Shown here: piece after piece, positions 8,165-17,210 of the stretch
Layout: the number at the start of each line of letters is the position of its first letter
How positions within the stretch are numbered: position 1 is the stretch's first letter
NCBI GenBank assembly: GCA_041747435.1
Contig: JBGTFE010000074.1
Location: 16,126-80,125, forward strand
Origin: JBGTFE01 sp041747435
GTDB taxonomy: Bacteria; Acidobacteriota; Blastocatellia; Pyrinomonadales; Pyrinomonadaceae
Reading direction: 5' to 3'
DNA: 64,000 nucleotides
Program-made: the position numbers and the translations under genes
Notes under the pieces: model-generated
What the model was told of the DNA's origin: nothing
The model's database searches: none
The model's input: only the letters and a program-made list of their open reading frames with translations

Positions 8165-8611
8165 TCATTGCAGCTTTGATCTTACCGCGTCGCTCACCGC
8201 TTTTCCGTCAACGGCTTTGCCCTGCAGTTTTGCCATGGCGGCTTTCATCACCGCGCCCATTTCCTTCATCGAGCTTGCTCCGGTTTCGGCGATCGCGTCC
8301 GCAACGGCTTTTCCGATCTCGTCCGCGCTTGCGCCTTGCGGTAAATAATCTTCGAGCACTGCGATCTCCGCCTGTTCTTTGTCGGCAAGCTCTGTGCGAC
8401 CCGCATTTGTGTATTGCTCGATCGAATCGCGCCGCTGTTTGACGAGCGACTGCAGCGCTTTTGCGATCTCTTCGTCGGTGAGTTCCGCGCCTTTTTCGAT
8501 CTGGCGATTCATCAGATTTGCTTTTACCATACGCAACGTCGAAAGGCGGTTTGCGTCTTTCGCCTTCATCGCGGCGGTCAGATCGGCGACAATTTTATCT
8601 TTCATGCTCAT
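8165..8611 (-). CDS. yqeY: GatB/YqeY domain protein
   Basis: The 148-residue protein matches the stand-alone YqeY family, related to the C-terminal tRNA-binding domain of the GatB amidotransferase subunit. Visible family features are LRMVKANLMNRQIEKG, ALQSLVKQRRDSIEQY, EIAVLEDYLPQ and a C-terminal MGAVMKAAMAKLQGKAVDG segment. Length is typical. The cellular role is poorly defined, with tRNA-related functions proposed. The frame offers ATG at 8611 and another two codons later (MSMKD), and neither has a strong ribosome site. It lies immediately upstream of the O-antigen-ligase-like gene on the same strand. Confidence 0.9.
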   Translation of the reverse strand: MSMKDKIVADLTAAMKAKDANRLSTLRMVKANLMNRQIEKGAELTDEEIAKALQSLVKQRRDSIEQYTNAGRTELADKEQAEIAVLEDYLPQGASADEIGKAVADAIAETGASSMKEMGAVMKAAMAKLQGKAVDGKAVSDAVRSKLQ

Positions 8612-8615
8612 GGGT

Positions 8616-8739
8616 AAAGTCTAAAGTCTGGAGTCCTAAGTCTCAAGTCAAAAGCGGCGCCGGAGTTTTTCGCATCGGCGTTTTTCTGTGCTAATCTGTG
8701 GTTTCTTTTGTCTCGATTCTTGACTCAAGACTTTCGACT
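8616..8739. repeat. AAGTCT/GACTTGA-type degenerate repeats
   Basis: The gap between divergent yqeY and the membrane protein at 8740 holds four tandem degenerate copies of a roughly 9-base unit (AAAGTCT, AAAGTCT, GGAGTCCT, AAGTCTC) at 8616-8649. A partly complementary stretch, TTGACTCAAGACTTTCGAC, sits just before the start codon. Such repeats around starts could be regulatory or mere dispersed sequence; no function is known to me. Confidence 0.4.
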
Positions 8740-10533
8740 ATGAAGTTGAATTGGAAATTAGGCATTCTCACCGCGATCTTTCTGACGATTTGGACGCTCT
8801 ATCCGCAATTTAAGATGTGGCATCTCCGCGGCGACCAGTGGCAGGGACATTACGCGTACAACGACATTGACGAAGTTGCATACGCTTCATACGTTCGCGC
8901 GCTGATCGATGGCAGACCGCGCAAAAACGATCCTTACACCGGGCGCGATGAATCGCCCGAAACACCACAGCCCGAATCGCTTTTTTCGATACAGTTTGCC
9001 GCTCCATACACGGTTGCGATTCCGGCGCGGATATTCGGCGTCGGTGCTCCGTGGGCAATGACTCTGGCGGGCGCGTTTGCCGGATTTTTCGCTGCGCTCG
9101 CAGCTTTTTGGGTGATCGGAAGAATTACCGGAAATTCGTGGTTCGCTATGACGGGAACGCTTCTTATGATGGCTGGCGGCGCGCTCGCGGCGGGCGAAGG
9201 AGCTATTGGCGAAATTCTGGAGATCGGGCAAACGTACCCGTATTTTCCCGCATTTCGAAGGTATATTCCCGCGGTTCCGTTCCCGTTTTTTATCGCGCTG
9301 CTTGGTCTGGTTTGGCTTTTGGTAAAGACTGAGGACGTCCGGAAACGGTTCATTTACGCTTTTCTGGCTGCATTTTGTTTTGCGTTTACGGTCTTCTCAT
9401 ATTTTTACACGTGGACGACCGCGGCGGCTTGGCTCGGCAGCGTAGCGGTTTTATGGCTGGTCGCGCGTCCTGAAGGCTTTCGGAAGGATCTTAGGAGTTT
9501 TGCGTTCGTGGGCGCAGGATGTTTGGCGGCGATTATTCCGTACGGGATTTTGCTTTCAAGACGCTCGGAAACGATGGATAACGTGCAGCTTCTCGTTAAT
9601 TCCCACGCGCCGGATCTTACACGATTTCCAGTTTTTATCAGCATCGCAGTTTTGATAATTTTGATCGCGGGCATTTTGCTGAAAGTGATCGAATTCAGAG
9701 ACCGCGCGACTTTATTCGCGTTGTCGTTCGCGCTTGTTCCGCTCATCGTTTTTAATCAGCAGATAATTACAGGGCGCTCGCTCCAGCCGATCCATTATCA
9801 GGTCTTCATCGGAAATTACGTTGCCGCGCTCGCGTTGGTCGTGACGCTCGGACTACTTTTCCGAAACGCCGCAATTAAAAAACCGCTTTTATCAAAGGCA
9901 GCGTGCGCATTTCTGGCTGTGGTCGCGATCGTTTGGGGTTTTGTTGAATGTCATTACACGGTTCGCGTGCTCGACGAAGTGAATATCGGGCGCGATCAGG
10001 CGCTTCCGGTCGCAAAGCGTCTCGAAGAATTGGCAAAGAACGACGCCGATCCGTTTAGATCGACGGTTTTGTATTACGGATATGCAGAAGCGGACGATTT
10101 TCCGAGCGTCGCGCCGCAAAACGTCCTTTGGGCGCGACATCAGCACGTATTTGCCGGGCTTTCGTGGCAGGAAAGCAAGGAGCGATATTATCAGTTTTTG
10201 TATTACAACAATGTGGATGAGAACGCGCTGGCATATTCGATTCGCGAAGGCGATTTTGTTTCAATGATCGCGCTTTTTGGCTGGGGAAAGCATACTTCGC
10301 GTCTGAGCAGCGCGGCGTCGCCGTTGACCTACGGCGAAATCGCTGAAGAAGCTGAACGTTACGGCGAATATTACAAAAACTTCAGCGTAAAAGAGGCGAC
10401 GAACCCGCTGATTTCATACGTCGTTGTGCCGGACTATTTTCAAACCGATCTTATAAATCTCGATAGATGGTATGAACGCGACGCCGGCGAAAAAATCGGC
10501 GACTACACACTTTATCGCGTCAAACTCAAGTAG
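8740..10533 (+). CDS. Polytopic membrane protein, possible GT-C type glycosyltransferase
   Basis: From the ATG at 8740 (MKLNWKLGILTAIFLTIWTL) the protein has 597 residues. A GTG 42 bases upstream is in frame but lies in the repeat-rich leader and is less likely. After the first membrane helix comes a loop with YNDIDEVAYASYVRALIDGR, then about ten membrane segments, then a soluble C-terminal domain (about 430-597). An acidic first loop followed by many helices and a C-terminal soluble domain is the plan of GT-C glycosyltransferases using polyprenyl-phosphate sugars. I see no decisive family motif, so the call rests on topology. It is near the O-antigen-ligase-like gene, which fits surface glycan work. 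Confidence 0.6.
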   Translation: MKLNWKLGILTAIFLTIWTLYPQFKMWHLRGDQWQGHYAYNDIDEVAYASYVRALIDGRPRKNDPYTGRDESPETPQPESLFSIQFAAPYTVAIPARIFGVGAPWAMTLAGAFAGFFAALAAFWVIGRITGNSWFAMTGTLLMMAGGALAAGEGAIGEILEIGQTYPYFPAFRRYIPAVPFPFFIALLGLVWLLVKTEDVRKRFIYAFLAAFCFAFTVFSYFYTWTTAAAWLGSVAVLWLVARPEGFRKDLRSFAFVGAGCLAAIIPYGILLSRRSETMDNVQLLVNSHAPDLTRFPVFISIAVLIILIAGILLKVIEFRDRATLFALSFALVPLIVFNQQIITGRSLQPIHYQVFIGNYVAALALVVTLGLLFRNAAIKKPLLSKAACAFLAVVAIVWGFVECHYTVRVLDEVNIGRDQALPVAKRLEELAKNDADPFRSTVLYYGYAEADDFPSVAPQNVLWARHQHVFAGLSWQESKERYYQFLYYNNVDENALAYSIREGDFVSMIALFGWGKHTSRLSSAASPLTYGEIAEEAERYGEYYKNFSVKEATNPLISYVVVPDYFQTDLINLDRWYERDAGEKIGDYTLYRVKLK

Positions 10534-10544
10534 CAAAATTAGAC

Positions 10545-10572
10545 AAAAAAAGACCGCCAAATAACGGCGGTC
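10545..10572 (-). terminator. Intrinsic terminator of the 83-residue gene
   Basis: The stem GACCGCC (10552-10558) / GGCGGTC (10566-10572) has a 7-base loop. On the minus strand it is followed by seven T residues, so it terminates the minus-strand gene whose stop is at 10600. Confidence 0.85.
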
Positions 10573-10599
10573 GTTATAGTATTGCCAATATAAAACTAC

Positions 10600-10851
10600 T
10601 TAAGCGGCGAGAAGATCATTTGACGTTTCCGCAAAAACTCGTCTGCCGTTCAATGCATCATCAATAATTTCGCGAACGGCTGAAGCATCAGGATTAACAT
10701 CCATACGAGCACATGCCCGAAGATGTCTGATGATTCCTTCCGTCGCAATTTCCAAAGCCGCACCGTTCAATTTCGTGAAACGGCGAGCCTGTATATGGTC
10801 GATCTGCAGGATCCTATCCTGCAATGTCATAGGTTTAGCTGCTGCTACCAC
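10600..10851 (-). CDS. Small protein of unknown function
   Basis: An 83-residue protein, not recognised. GTG at 10851 is supported by AAGGAG eight bases upstream; an internal ATG seven codons later (MTLQDRIL) lacks such a site. It is predicted to be helical and soluble, with a central AALEIATEGIIRHLRACARM segment and a C-terminal NGRRVFAETSNDLLAA. It has its own intrinsic terminator and sits just downstream of HU on the same strand. Both genes end in similar AAAAAAGACCGCC terminators, which supports it being a real expressed gene. Confidence 0.65.
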   Translation of the reverse strand: MVAAAKPMTLQDRILQIDHIQARRFTKLNGAALEIATEGIIRHLRACARMDVNPDASAVREIIDDALNGRRVFAETSNDLLAA

Positions 10852-11106
10852 TTTTTATTCTCCTTCGTTGTTGTTAAAAATACGTTGTTCTTGTGAAAAT
10901 TGTCTCAAAACGATCAAATTCTCCTCGAAGCCGTTAAATCCATATTCTTCCTATAATAAGTTGAAATTGCCAACCGAATAGTTGCTGAAAAATTTAGATC
11001 GTTTAATACCTTCCCCAACGTATATAAGGATGGTAACAAAAAAAATAGCATTTGTCACGATTTTTTTTCAGGCGCCTGTAGCATCTTCAGCTGAACCTTG
11101 GGAAAC

Positions 11107-11140
11107 AAAAAAGACCGCCAACTCTTACGAATCAACGGTC
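11107..11140 (-). terminator. Probable terminator of the HU gene
   Basis: GACCG (11113-11117) and CGGTC (11136-11140) can pair, with six T residues following on the minus strand (11107-11112). The stem is short and the loop long. It shares the AAAAAAGACCGCCAA block with the terminator at 10545. The wider gap 10852-11163 otherwise holds the ribosome site and AT-rich promoter region of the 83-residue gene; I see no other feature. Confidence 0.5.
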
Positions 11141-11163
11141 CTAAACTGTTAAAAAAAAAGCTA

Positions 11164-11445
11164 TTAGCCTACAGAATCTTTCATAGCTTTGCCCAAACGG
11201 AACTTAACGGTTGTTTTGGCTGGAATTTGAATGGGCTTGCCTGTCGCCGGATTGCGACCTTCGCGCGCTTTACGCGTGGCTTTAACCAATTTTCCGAATC
11301 CCGGAAGCGTGAATTCTCCATTTTTCTTCACTTCGCTAGCCGCAAGGCTTGCCAAAGCATTGAAGAAATCCTTCGCTTGCGCCTTTTTCAATCCCGTACT
11401 ATCAGCCAAATTGCTGATGATTTCTGTTTGTGTTAAACGAGCCAT
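11164..11445 (-). CDS. hup: HU-family DNA-binding protein
   Basis: HU is a small dimeric nucleoid protein that bends DNA without strong sequence preference. The 93-residue protein shows the family pattern MARLTQTEIISNLADSTGLK at the N-terminus, the signature region FTLPGFGKLVKATRKAREGR (about 44-63) and the DNA-clamping arm RNPATGKPIQIPAK, including the proline that intercalates into DNA. GGAGG lies before the ATG with suitable spacing. IHF subunits are related, but the arm and length fit HU better. It is probably monocistronic, with a terminator about 25 bases downstream. Confidence 0.95.
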   Translation of the reverse strand: MARLTQTEIISNLADSTGLKKAQAKDFFNALASLAASEVKKNGEFTLPGFGKLVKATRKAREGRNPATGKPIQIPAKTTVKFRLGKAMKDSVG

Positions 11446-11552
11446 AATTTTATAGTAACCTCCAAAAGTATTTAGTAAATCTCAATTGCTTAATTACATT
11501 TTTTTGTTTGCAAGACGCAAACATTGCCGAAAGCCTCTCAATCGGAAAAAAT

Positions 11553-11629
11553 TGGTCGGGGCGAGATGATTCGAACATCCGACCTCACGGTCCCAAACCG
11601 TGCGCACTACCAGGCTGTGCTACGCCCCG
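11553..11629 (-). tRNA. tRNA-Pro (anticodon UGG)
   Basis: A full cloverleaf reads on the minus strand: acceptor CGGGGCG/CGCCCCG, D stem GCAC/GTGC, anticodon stem CACGG/CCGTG with loop TTTGGGA (anticodon TGG), and T arm with TTCGAAT. CCA is encoded at 11553-11555. The 3' half is nearly identical to the truncated tRNA-Pro at 58923-58970. Confidence 0.97.
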
Positions 11630-11699
11630 CGCCCGCGGACCTCGTTTCATTCAAGAAACGCTTTCAAGTGCCGAATTTTACAGGCGAAAAACGCAATAG

Positions 11700-12314
11700 T
11701 CAAACGCAAGTATCGTAAAAACGGCGTAAATATTGAATTATTTTTTTCGATGCCAGCGCGCGATGACTAATTTTTTGTTTGATTTCCGCGGAAAGTTCGG
11801 CGAAAGTCTCATCAAAACCATTCGGAATAAATATCGGATCGTAGCCGAAACCGCTTGTGCCGCTTGGTTTTACGGCGATTTTTCCTTCGCAGATTCCGGT
11901 TGAATGATGTGTTATCGTTCCGGTATCGTCCGATATCGCAATCGAACAAACAAATCGTGCTCGGCGGTCGGTTTTTTTGGAAAGATTTTTTAATAATTTC
12001 GCGATATTGTCGCTATCGCACGCATTTTTGCCCGCGTATCGCGCCGAAAAAACGCCCGGCGCGCCGCCCAATTCAGCGACTTCCAAACCCGAATCGTCTG
12101 CCAAGGTCGGAATTCTTGTCTGATTTGCATAGCCTTTTGCCTTTAAGATCGCGTTTTCTCGAAACGTCTCGCCGGTTTCCTGAATCTTGGAAACATTCGG
12201 AAAATCTTGCAAGCCGAGCAGCGTAAGCGGCAGATCGGCGAGCAGCTCTTTGAATTCGCCAAGTTTTCCCGCGTTGCCGGTCGCTATCAGAAGTTCGATT
12301 TTGTTTCTAACCAT
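11700..12314 (-). CDS. rdgB: XTP/dITP pyrophosphatase (RdgB/HAM1)
   Basis: The enzyme hydrolyses non-canonical purine nucleoside triphosphates (XTP, dITP, ITP) to monophosphates, keeping them out of nucleic acids. The 204-residue protein has the family hallmarks: N-terminal IATGNAGKLGEFKELL, the metal-binding ADDSGLEVAELGGAPGVFSA (about 73-92), and the base-specificity segment PSGTSGFGYDPIFIP. Length is typical (about 200). It starts with MVRNKIELLIATGN. A tRNA-Pro gene lies downstream on the same strand. The opposite-strand gene beginning at 12463 is divergent from it. Confidence 0.95.
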   Translation of the reverse strand: MVRNKIELLIATGNAGKLGEFKELLADLPLTLLGLQDFPNVSKIQETGETFRENAILKAKGYANQTRIPTLADDSGLEVAELGGAPGVFSARYAGKNACDSDNIAKLLKNLSKKTDRRARFVCSIAISDDTGTITHHSTGICEGKIAVKPSGTSGFGYDPIFIPNGFDETFAELSAEIKQKISHRALASKKIIQYLRRFYDTCV

Positions 12315-12369
12315 CGTTTGTCCAACGTTGATTTTCCGCGATGCCGTCCAAAATCACAAATCTTTTTTG

Positions 12370-12399
12370 TTGCCAAAATACGTATTTTCAATGTATAAA
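12370..12399 (+). promoter_or_regulatory. Sigma-70-like promoter of the 441-residue protein gene
   Basis: TTGCCA (12370-12375), an 18-base spacer, and TATAAA (12394-12399) preceded by TG. An in-frame ATG at 12391 lies inside this promoter, so it cannot be the real start of the following gene. This supports the TTG at 12463. Confidence 0.6.
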
Positions 12400-12462
12400 A
12401 GATATAGCGACTTTTCCCGCGCTCGCCTGCTAAGATCACAATCTTGTGAGAGGAATTTTATT

Positions 12463-13788
12463 TTGGATGTTGCGGTAATCGAAACTCCGGTTGTTAATCC
12501 GACCAATTTGCCCGCGGCGAACATCGCCGAGGAAAATCCGGCGCCGGTTTTGCCCGCGATCGATATCGGCGAGCTTACCTTCGAGCTCGGCTTTTGGCTG
12601 TCGGGACTGGAGAGCTTTTTGAATATTCGAAATCATTCGTTTGCGGATGAATCGCGCACAAAAGCAACGTCGCGCGATTGGGTGAAAGAGTTTCACCTCA
12701 CGCATTCGACACTTTTGCGCTGTTCGAGATTGACTTTTCAGCTTGAAAAATACCTCAAACAAAGTGAAGAATGCGATATTTTCTGGCTAAAACCTGACGA
12801 GCTTTTTGAATTTTCAGCGCTTTTGAAAGACTCCGTTTTGCTAAATGAAGCGCTTTTACGCGCCGCGCCGCTCCGGTTTGGCGAATGGACGGCATGGAGC
12901 AAAACGCTTTCGGATAAATTCGCAAAAAGCGAAGTGATACAAAAACTCGTCAGATCGGCTGAGCAAACCGGCGAGAGCTTTTTGCCCGAGATTCTTCGCG
13001 CATCGCTCGAAGCAAAATCGCTTTCCTTTGCGACGGCGAGCGATCTGCGGCTCGTTTTGCCGCGATTCGCCAAGGTCTTGAAATGGCTCGGCGTGATCGA
13101 AAAAATGTTGAAAAACGACGAACCGCTGAAACCCACGCTTTTGATCTTTTCGCGCATTTACGAACAAATTCGCGAACTGATGAACTACATAAACAACCGA
13201 CTTTTGCGATTTTCCGACGAAGAAGATCAGCTATTCGGAATTCTCGACGGCGCGAGCTACGCCGCTTCGATCGAGCTCCGAAAGGTTTATAATTACGAGC
13301 TCGCCGGACTCGCCGAAATTCGTCAATCGCCGATGATCCATGCCAAGATCGAAACTGCGTTTTCACTTCTAAACGATAGTTTTCAGCTCACTTTGGTCAA
13401 TTTTGCGCAAATGATCGAACCGACGATCGATCCTTTCGATGTCTTTCCCTCGCTGAAGGCAAAGTTCGAACGCTCTCTGAATCTGCGCGGTGATCTGTGG
13501 AAAGTTTTGTCGGAAGTCAGAAAGGCGGAAGAAGACGCCGAAAAATATCCGCTGGGAAAATTAAATGCGCAATTGACCGAATTTGGCGAAGGCAGCATGC
13601 AGTTTTTATTTTATAAGGATCGGGAAACGGTGGAAAGATTTATCGAAGAGGTTTTGATTACGCCGCACAAAACCGATCTTGTGCCGATACTTCATCGTTT
13701 CGGCGCTTATCTGGAAACGCTTTTTGGACAAATAAATATGCGCGTCGTTTTAGCAAATCATCCGTTTGAATATCCGCAGAATCGCTGA
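12463..13788 (+). CDS. Protein of unknown function, helix-rich
   Basis: I do not recognise this 441-residue protein. The open frame extends further upstream, but that part is antisense to rdgB and crosses a promoter. The TTG at 12463 (read MDVAVIETPVVN) has GAGAGG about nine bases before it and is the likely start. After a Pro/Ala-rich first 45 residues the protein is mostly helical and charged, with no signal peptide or membrane helix, so probably cytoplasmic. It ends one base before the stop of the convergent ABC permease gene. Its codon use resembles its neighbours. Confidence 0.7.
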   Translation: MDVAVIETPVVNPTNLPAANIAEENPAPVLPAIDIGELTFELGFWLSGLESFLNIRNHSFADESRTKATSRDWVKEFHLTHSTLLRCSRLTFQLEKYLKQSEECDIFWLKPDELFEFSALLKDSVLLNEALLRAAPLRFGEWTAWSKTLSDKFAKSEVIQKLVRSAEQTGESFLPEILRASLEAKSLSFATASDLRLVLPRFAKVLKWLGVIEKMLKNDEPLKPTLLIFSRIYEQIRELMNYINNRLLRFSDEEDQLFGILDGASYAASIELRKVYNYELAGLAEIRQSPMIHAKIETAFSLLNDSFQLTLVNFAQMIEPTIDPFDVFPSLKAKFERSLNLRGDLWKVLSEVRKAEEDAEKYPLGKLNAQLTEFGEGSMQFLFYKDRETVERFIEEVLITPHKTDLVPILHRFGAYLETLFGQINMRVVLANHPFEYPQNR

Positions 13789-16311
13789 TTATTGAGGGCG
13801 CAAAGTCGCGAGCGGTTTTCGAAACAGTACGTCAAAGCTTGCGATCGCGCCAACCAAAGTTACGAGCGCAGCCGTAATTAAGACGCCGAAAACCGTCAAT
13901 CCAAAATCGAATTCCCAATCAATATCAAAAATATATTTCGCGACCGAATAGGAAAGCGCGGTCGCAAACCCGGCGCCGATCATTCCAGCTAAAATGCCGA
14001 GAAGTCCGTATTCGGCGAAAAGTATCGCGCCCAATGTCAGCCGTTTTGCGCCGAGGGTTTTCAGGATCGCGTTTTCATAAATTCGCTGCGATTTGGTCAG
14101 CGCGATCGAGCCGATCAGGATCAAAATTCCGCTCAAAATAACAAAACTTCCGACAAACGAAATAGCAAGAACAAAATTATTTATCAACTTTTGAACGGCG
14201 GCGACGATATCGGCGATGTCAAAGATCTGTATGTTCGGGAATTTATCAATGATGCCGCGCTGCAGCCTTTGCCGATCCGTTTCGGGAATTCTTGTAAGAA
14301 CATTCGCCGCGTAAGTTTGCGGCGCTCGTTCGAGCACATCGGGACGAAAAACGAAAATAAAAGCGGTGCGCGTGTTTCGTAAGTCGAGCTTGCGAATACT
14401 GGCAATTTGCGCGGTTAATTTTCTGCCCGAAATATCAAACGTTATTGAATCGCCGGCAGAAACTTTCAAGCGCGTCGCCATATCTTCTTCGACCGAAACC
14501 TGCGGAACATCCAGGTTTTCGCTCCACCATTCGCCGGCGATGACGCTCTCGTTCTTATCAAGATTCGCGCGATATGTGACGGCAAATTCGCGCCCGATCT
14601 GTCCTTGCTGTTGGCGTGTTTCGCGATTTCCAAAGTCAAACGGCTCGCCGTTTATAAACGCGATCCGCGCGCGAACGGTAGGGACGATCTCCGCCGCTTC
14701 GCCGGTTTTTTCTTCGAGAATTTTTCGAACTTCATCAACCTGGCTGCGCTGAATATCGACCATAAAAAGGCTCGGCAGCGTTTGATTGCGCGTGAAATCA
14801 AACTCGCGAACGAGATTCGCCTGCAGCGACTGAACCGCCAAAACAACGAACGCGCCAAGCCCGACGGCGAGAAGAATTATCCGCGTTTGATTGCCCGGAC
14901 GATACAGCGAATTAACCGCTTGCTTGACGGAAAACGAGCTGAAAGTTTTGATCTTTTTCAGCAGCCACGTCAAAAGAATCGCCGCAAGATACAAGATCAA
15001 AGATGTCGCGCCAAGCCCGACGAGAAAAAACGCGCCGACTTTCAGCGAGCCAGCCTGCCATGCCGAAAGCGCGAGCAATCCGCCGACGGTTACGATAGTA
15101 AAAAGCGACTTTGTCCAATCGAGCCGCCGCATTTTCTCGCCGCCTGCATCGTGCAGCAAAAGGCGTGGTTTTATATTGCGCACCTGCAAAAGCGGCAGCG
15201 CGGAAAACAAAAGCGAGATCAAAACGCCAAGCAAAATGCCTTGCCAAACGGACGAAAACTGCACTGTGTATTGCATCGAAGCCGGAAGCGCATCGGCAAA
15301 TCTATATTGCGCAAACCACAAGAAACATTGCGCCAAAAAAACGCCGAAAAAACTTCCCGCCAAGCCGAGCGTCAATATTTGCAAAAGATAAACCGTAATG
15401 ATTCGCGTCCCGCTGGCACCGAGACATTTTAAAACCGCGACCGATTTTCGCTTTTGCTCGACAAAAACTCTTGCCACATTCCAAACGCCGACGCCGCCGA
15501 GAACGAGAATCAGCAAGCCCGTCAAAGAAAGATAATTTTCCGTCCGCTCAAACTGCTCGCTCACGTTTTCCTGCGTTTCGCGATAAGACTGGACGCGCAC
15601 AATTGTGTCCTTTAGATTTTCGCGCAGATCTTTTACTAATTCAGTTGGATTATCCGACGTGCGGTAAAGAATTCTGCGCCGAATCCGGCTCGCATTGCGC
15701 GTTATCTCGGCTTCGTCAAAAGCTTTTTTCTCTATAAAAACTCGCGGACCGAGGCGAAAACCGCCGGTTCCGCCCGGTTCTTCATCAAAAGTCGCACGAA
15801 CCTGGAATTCTGCTTCGCCGATACGGATCTTATCGCCGATCTTTATCTTTAGATCTTCCAACAACAACGGCGAAACGACCGCGCCTCGATTTTCAAGCAG
15901 TTTGAAATCGAAAGGCGCGCCGCCGGAAATCGTAAATTCGCCGACAAGCGGAAAAGGCGGCTCGATGCCCTTTAGCTCGGAGAACGAAAGCGTTTGATTT
16001 GCTTCATCGACCGGACGCGCCATTGCCGCCGTCGTGATCGTTTCGTTTCGCGCTTCAACGATATTTGACCTGTTTATTGCTTCTTCGATCTTTGCGATCT
16101 CGCTTGGTGAAAAATCGTTGGTCGAGCTTATTTCGATATCCGCCGTCATAAGCGCGCGCGCGTCACCGCCGACAGTTCTGCTCAAATTTTGAATTAGCGA
16201 GCGAAGTGCGACGATCGACCCGACGCCGATCGCAATGCACAGAAAGAAAAACAAGAGCCTGCGCCACGACGAGCGAATTTCACGAAATGTCAGGTTGAAA
16301 ATAAAATTCAT
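13789..16311 (-). CDS. ABC transporter permease, FtsX/MacB family (YbbP-like)
   Basis: This 840-residue inner-membrane permease has an N-terminal helix (about 18-40), a large extracytoplasmic domain, three helices of a first FtsX domain (about 260-390), a further helix pair near 410-460, a second extracytoplasmic region, and a C-terminal FtsX domain (about 715-835). This ten-helix plan is that of YbbP-like permeases. With the ATPase encoded 81 bases upstream it should form a mechanotransmission-type ABC system rather than a substrate channel. A tesA-like gene lies divergently next to the ATPase gene, the same neighbourhood as ybbA-ybbP and tesA in Escherichia coli. Confidence 0.88.
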   Translation of the reverse strand: MNFIFNLTFREIRSSWRRLLFFFLCIAIGVGSIVALRSLIQNLSRTVGGDARALMTADIEISSTNDFSPSEIAKIEEAINRSNIVEARNETITTAAMARPVDEANQTLSFSELKGIEPPFPLVGEFTISGGAPFDFKLLENRGAVVSPLLLEDLKIKIGDKIRIGEAEFQVRATFDEEPGGTGGFRLGPRVFIEKKAFDEAEITRNASRIRRRILYRTSDNPTELVKDLRENLKDTIVRVQSYRETQENVSEQFERTENYLSLTGLLILVLGGVGVWNVARVFVEQKRKSVAVLKCLGASGTRIITVYLLQILTLGLAGSFFGVFLAQCFLWFAQYRFADALPASMQYTVQFSSVWQGILLGVLISLLFSALPLLQVRNIKPRLLLHDAGGEKMRRLDWTKSLFTIVTVGGLLALSAWQAGSLKVGAFFLVGLGATSLILYLAAILLTWLLKKIKTFSSFSVKQAVNSLYRPGNQTRIILLAVGLGAFVVLAVQSLQANLVREFDFTRNQTLPSLFMVDIQRSQVDEVRKILEEKTGEAAEIVPTVRARIAFINGEPFDFGNRETRQQQGQIGREFAVTYRANLDKNESVIAGEWWSENLDVPQVSVEEDMATRLKVSAGDSITFDISGRKLTAQIASIRKLDLRNTRTAFIFVFRPDVLERAPQTYAANVLTRIPETDRQRLQRGIIDKFPNIQIFDIADIVAAVQKLINNFVLAISFVGSFVILSGILILIGSIALTKSQRIYENAILKTLGAKRLTLGAILFAEYGLLGILAGMIGAGFATALSYSVAKYIFDIDWEFDFGLTVFGVLITAALVTLVGAIASFDVLFRKPLATLRPQ

Positions 16312-16318
16312 AAAACAT

Positions 16319-16396
16319 TTAGCCGCAAGAATTCACAAAAAATCGCAAAAAATAAAATACATAATTTTTGAGTATTTTGTGCATCTTTGCGGCTAA
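16319..16396. repeat. Imperfect 22-base inverted repeat
   Basis: Arms 16319-16340 (TTAGCCGCAAGAATTCACAA..) and 16375-16396 are about 18 of 22 complementary and enclose an AT-rich loop. The right arm covers the stop codon of the ABC ATPase gene. The stem would form in the ATPase-permease mRNA and may tune downstream permease expression. Confidence 0.6.
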
Positions 16397-17064
16397 TTTC
16401 TTTCATCGGACACGACTTTTCCGTCCTTCAAAATGATCTGCCGCTGCGCTTGTCCGGCGAGTGTCGCGTCGTGCGAAACAAGGATCAAAGTCACGTTATT
16501 CTGAAGATGGAGTTCGGTCATCAAATCGAAAATATGCTGCCCGTTTTTTGAATCGAGATTGCCGGTTGGTTCGTCGGCGAGCAAAATTTTCGGATGATTC
16601 GCAAACGCGCGGGCGATGGCGACGCGCTGCTGCTCGCCGCCTGAAAGCTCGGTCGGATAATGATGCCCGCGGTTTGTCAGATCGACGTCGATCATCAATT
16701 TGTCGGCGCGCGTTTTTACGTCTTCAAGCCCGAGAATTTCCATCGGGATCAAAACATTTTCATACGCGGTGAGCGAAGGAATCAGATGAAACGACTGAAA
16801 AACAAAACCAATCTTTTCGCTGCGGATCGCGGCGAGCGCGTCTTCGCTCATTTTGGTAATATCTTCGCCGTCGATCGAAATTGTGCCCGAAGTCGGCGCG
16901 TCCAAGCCGGCGATCAAACCGAGCAGCGTAGATTTTCCGCTGCCCGAAGCGCCCGTTACCGCGACAAATTCCCCGTCGGGAATTTCCAGTGAAACGTCGT
17001 CGAGGATCGTCAAATCTTCCGCGCCGGAGCGCACTGTTTTGGTTACGTTTTGAAGAACAATCAT
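16393..17064 (-). CDS. ABC transporter ATP-binding protein (YbbA/LolD-like)
   Basis: The 223-residue ATPase has Walker A GASGSGKSTLL (about 38-48), Q-loop FVFQSFHLIPSLTAYENV, signature LSGGEQQRVAIARAF, Walker B ILLADEPTGNLD and an H-loop in LVSHDATLA. The sequence between signature and Walker B is of the LolD/MacB/YbbA class, which energises FtsX-type permeases. It is encoded upstream of the 840-residue permease on the same strand and surely partners with it. In the YbbA-YbbP system the natural substrate is uncertain. Confidence 0.93.
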   Translation of the reverse strand: MIVLQNVTKTVRSGAEDLTILDDVSLEIPDGEFVAVTGASGSGKSTLLGLIAGLDAPTSGTISIDGEDITKMSEDALAAIRSEKIGFVFQSFHLIPSLTAYENVLIPMEILGLEDVKTRADKLMIDVDLTNRGHHYPTELSGGEQQRVAIARAFANHPKILLADEPTGNLDSKNGQHIFDLMTELHLQNNVTLILVSHDATLAGQAQRQIILKDGKVVSDERN

Positions 17065-17078
17065 ATTTCGTTAATAGT

Positions 17079-17156
17079 AAATCGTGAATCTCGAATCGTA
17101 AAATAGTCTGCGCTATACTTGAAAAGTTTTCTATTCACGATTTACGATTCACGATT
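17079..17156. repeat. AATCGTGAATC-type inverted repeat between divergent genes
   Basis: Left arm 17079-17105 and right arm 17131-17156 are built of AATCGTGAAT/ATTCACGATT units and are largely reverse complementary. They lie between the divergent ABC ATPase and tesA-like genes. Similar TTTACGATT words recur at about 58770-58790. The repeat probably overlaps both promoters. Confidence 0.55.
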
Positions 17157-17210
17157 GACGAATAAACTGCATCTTATTAACGCATCTTTGCGTAAGAAAG
17201 TTTGCCTGAT

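Noticed and set aside
12187..12462. N-terminal extension of the 441-residue protein
   Set aside because: It is antisense to the rdgB start and crosses a promoter at 12370-12399; the TTG at 12463 has a ribosome site.
14605..15432. Long plus-strand frame of 275 residues inside the ABC permease gene
   Set aside because: It is antisense to a clear permease, is very rich in Arg and Gln and has no domain; a shadow of the real codons.
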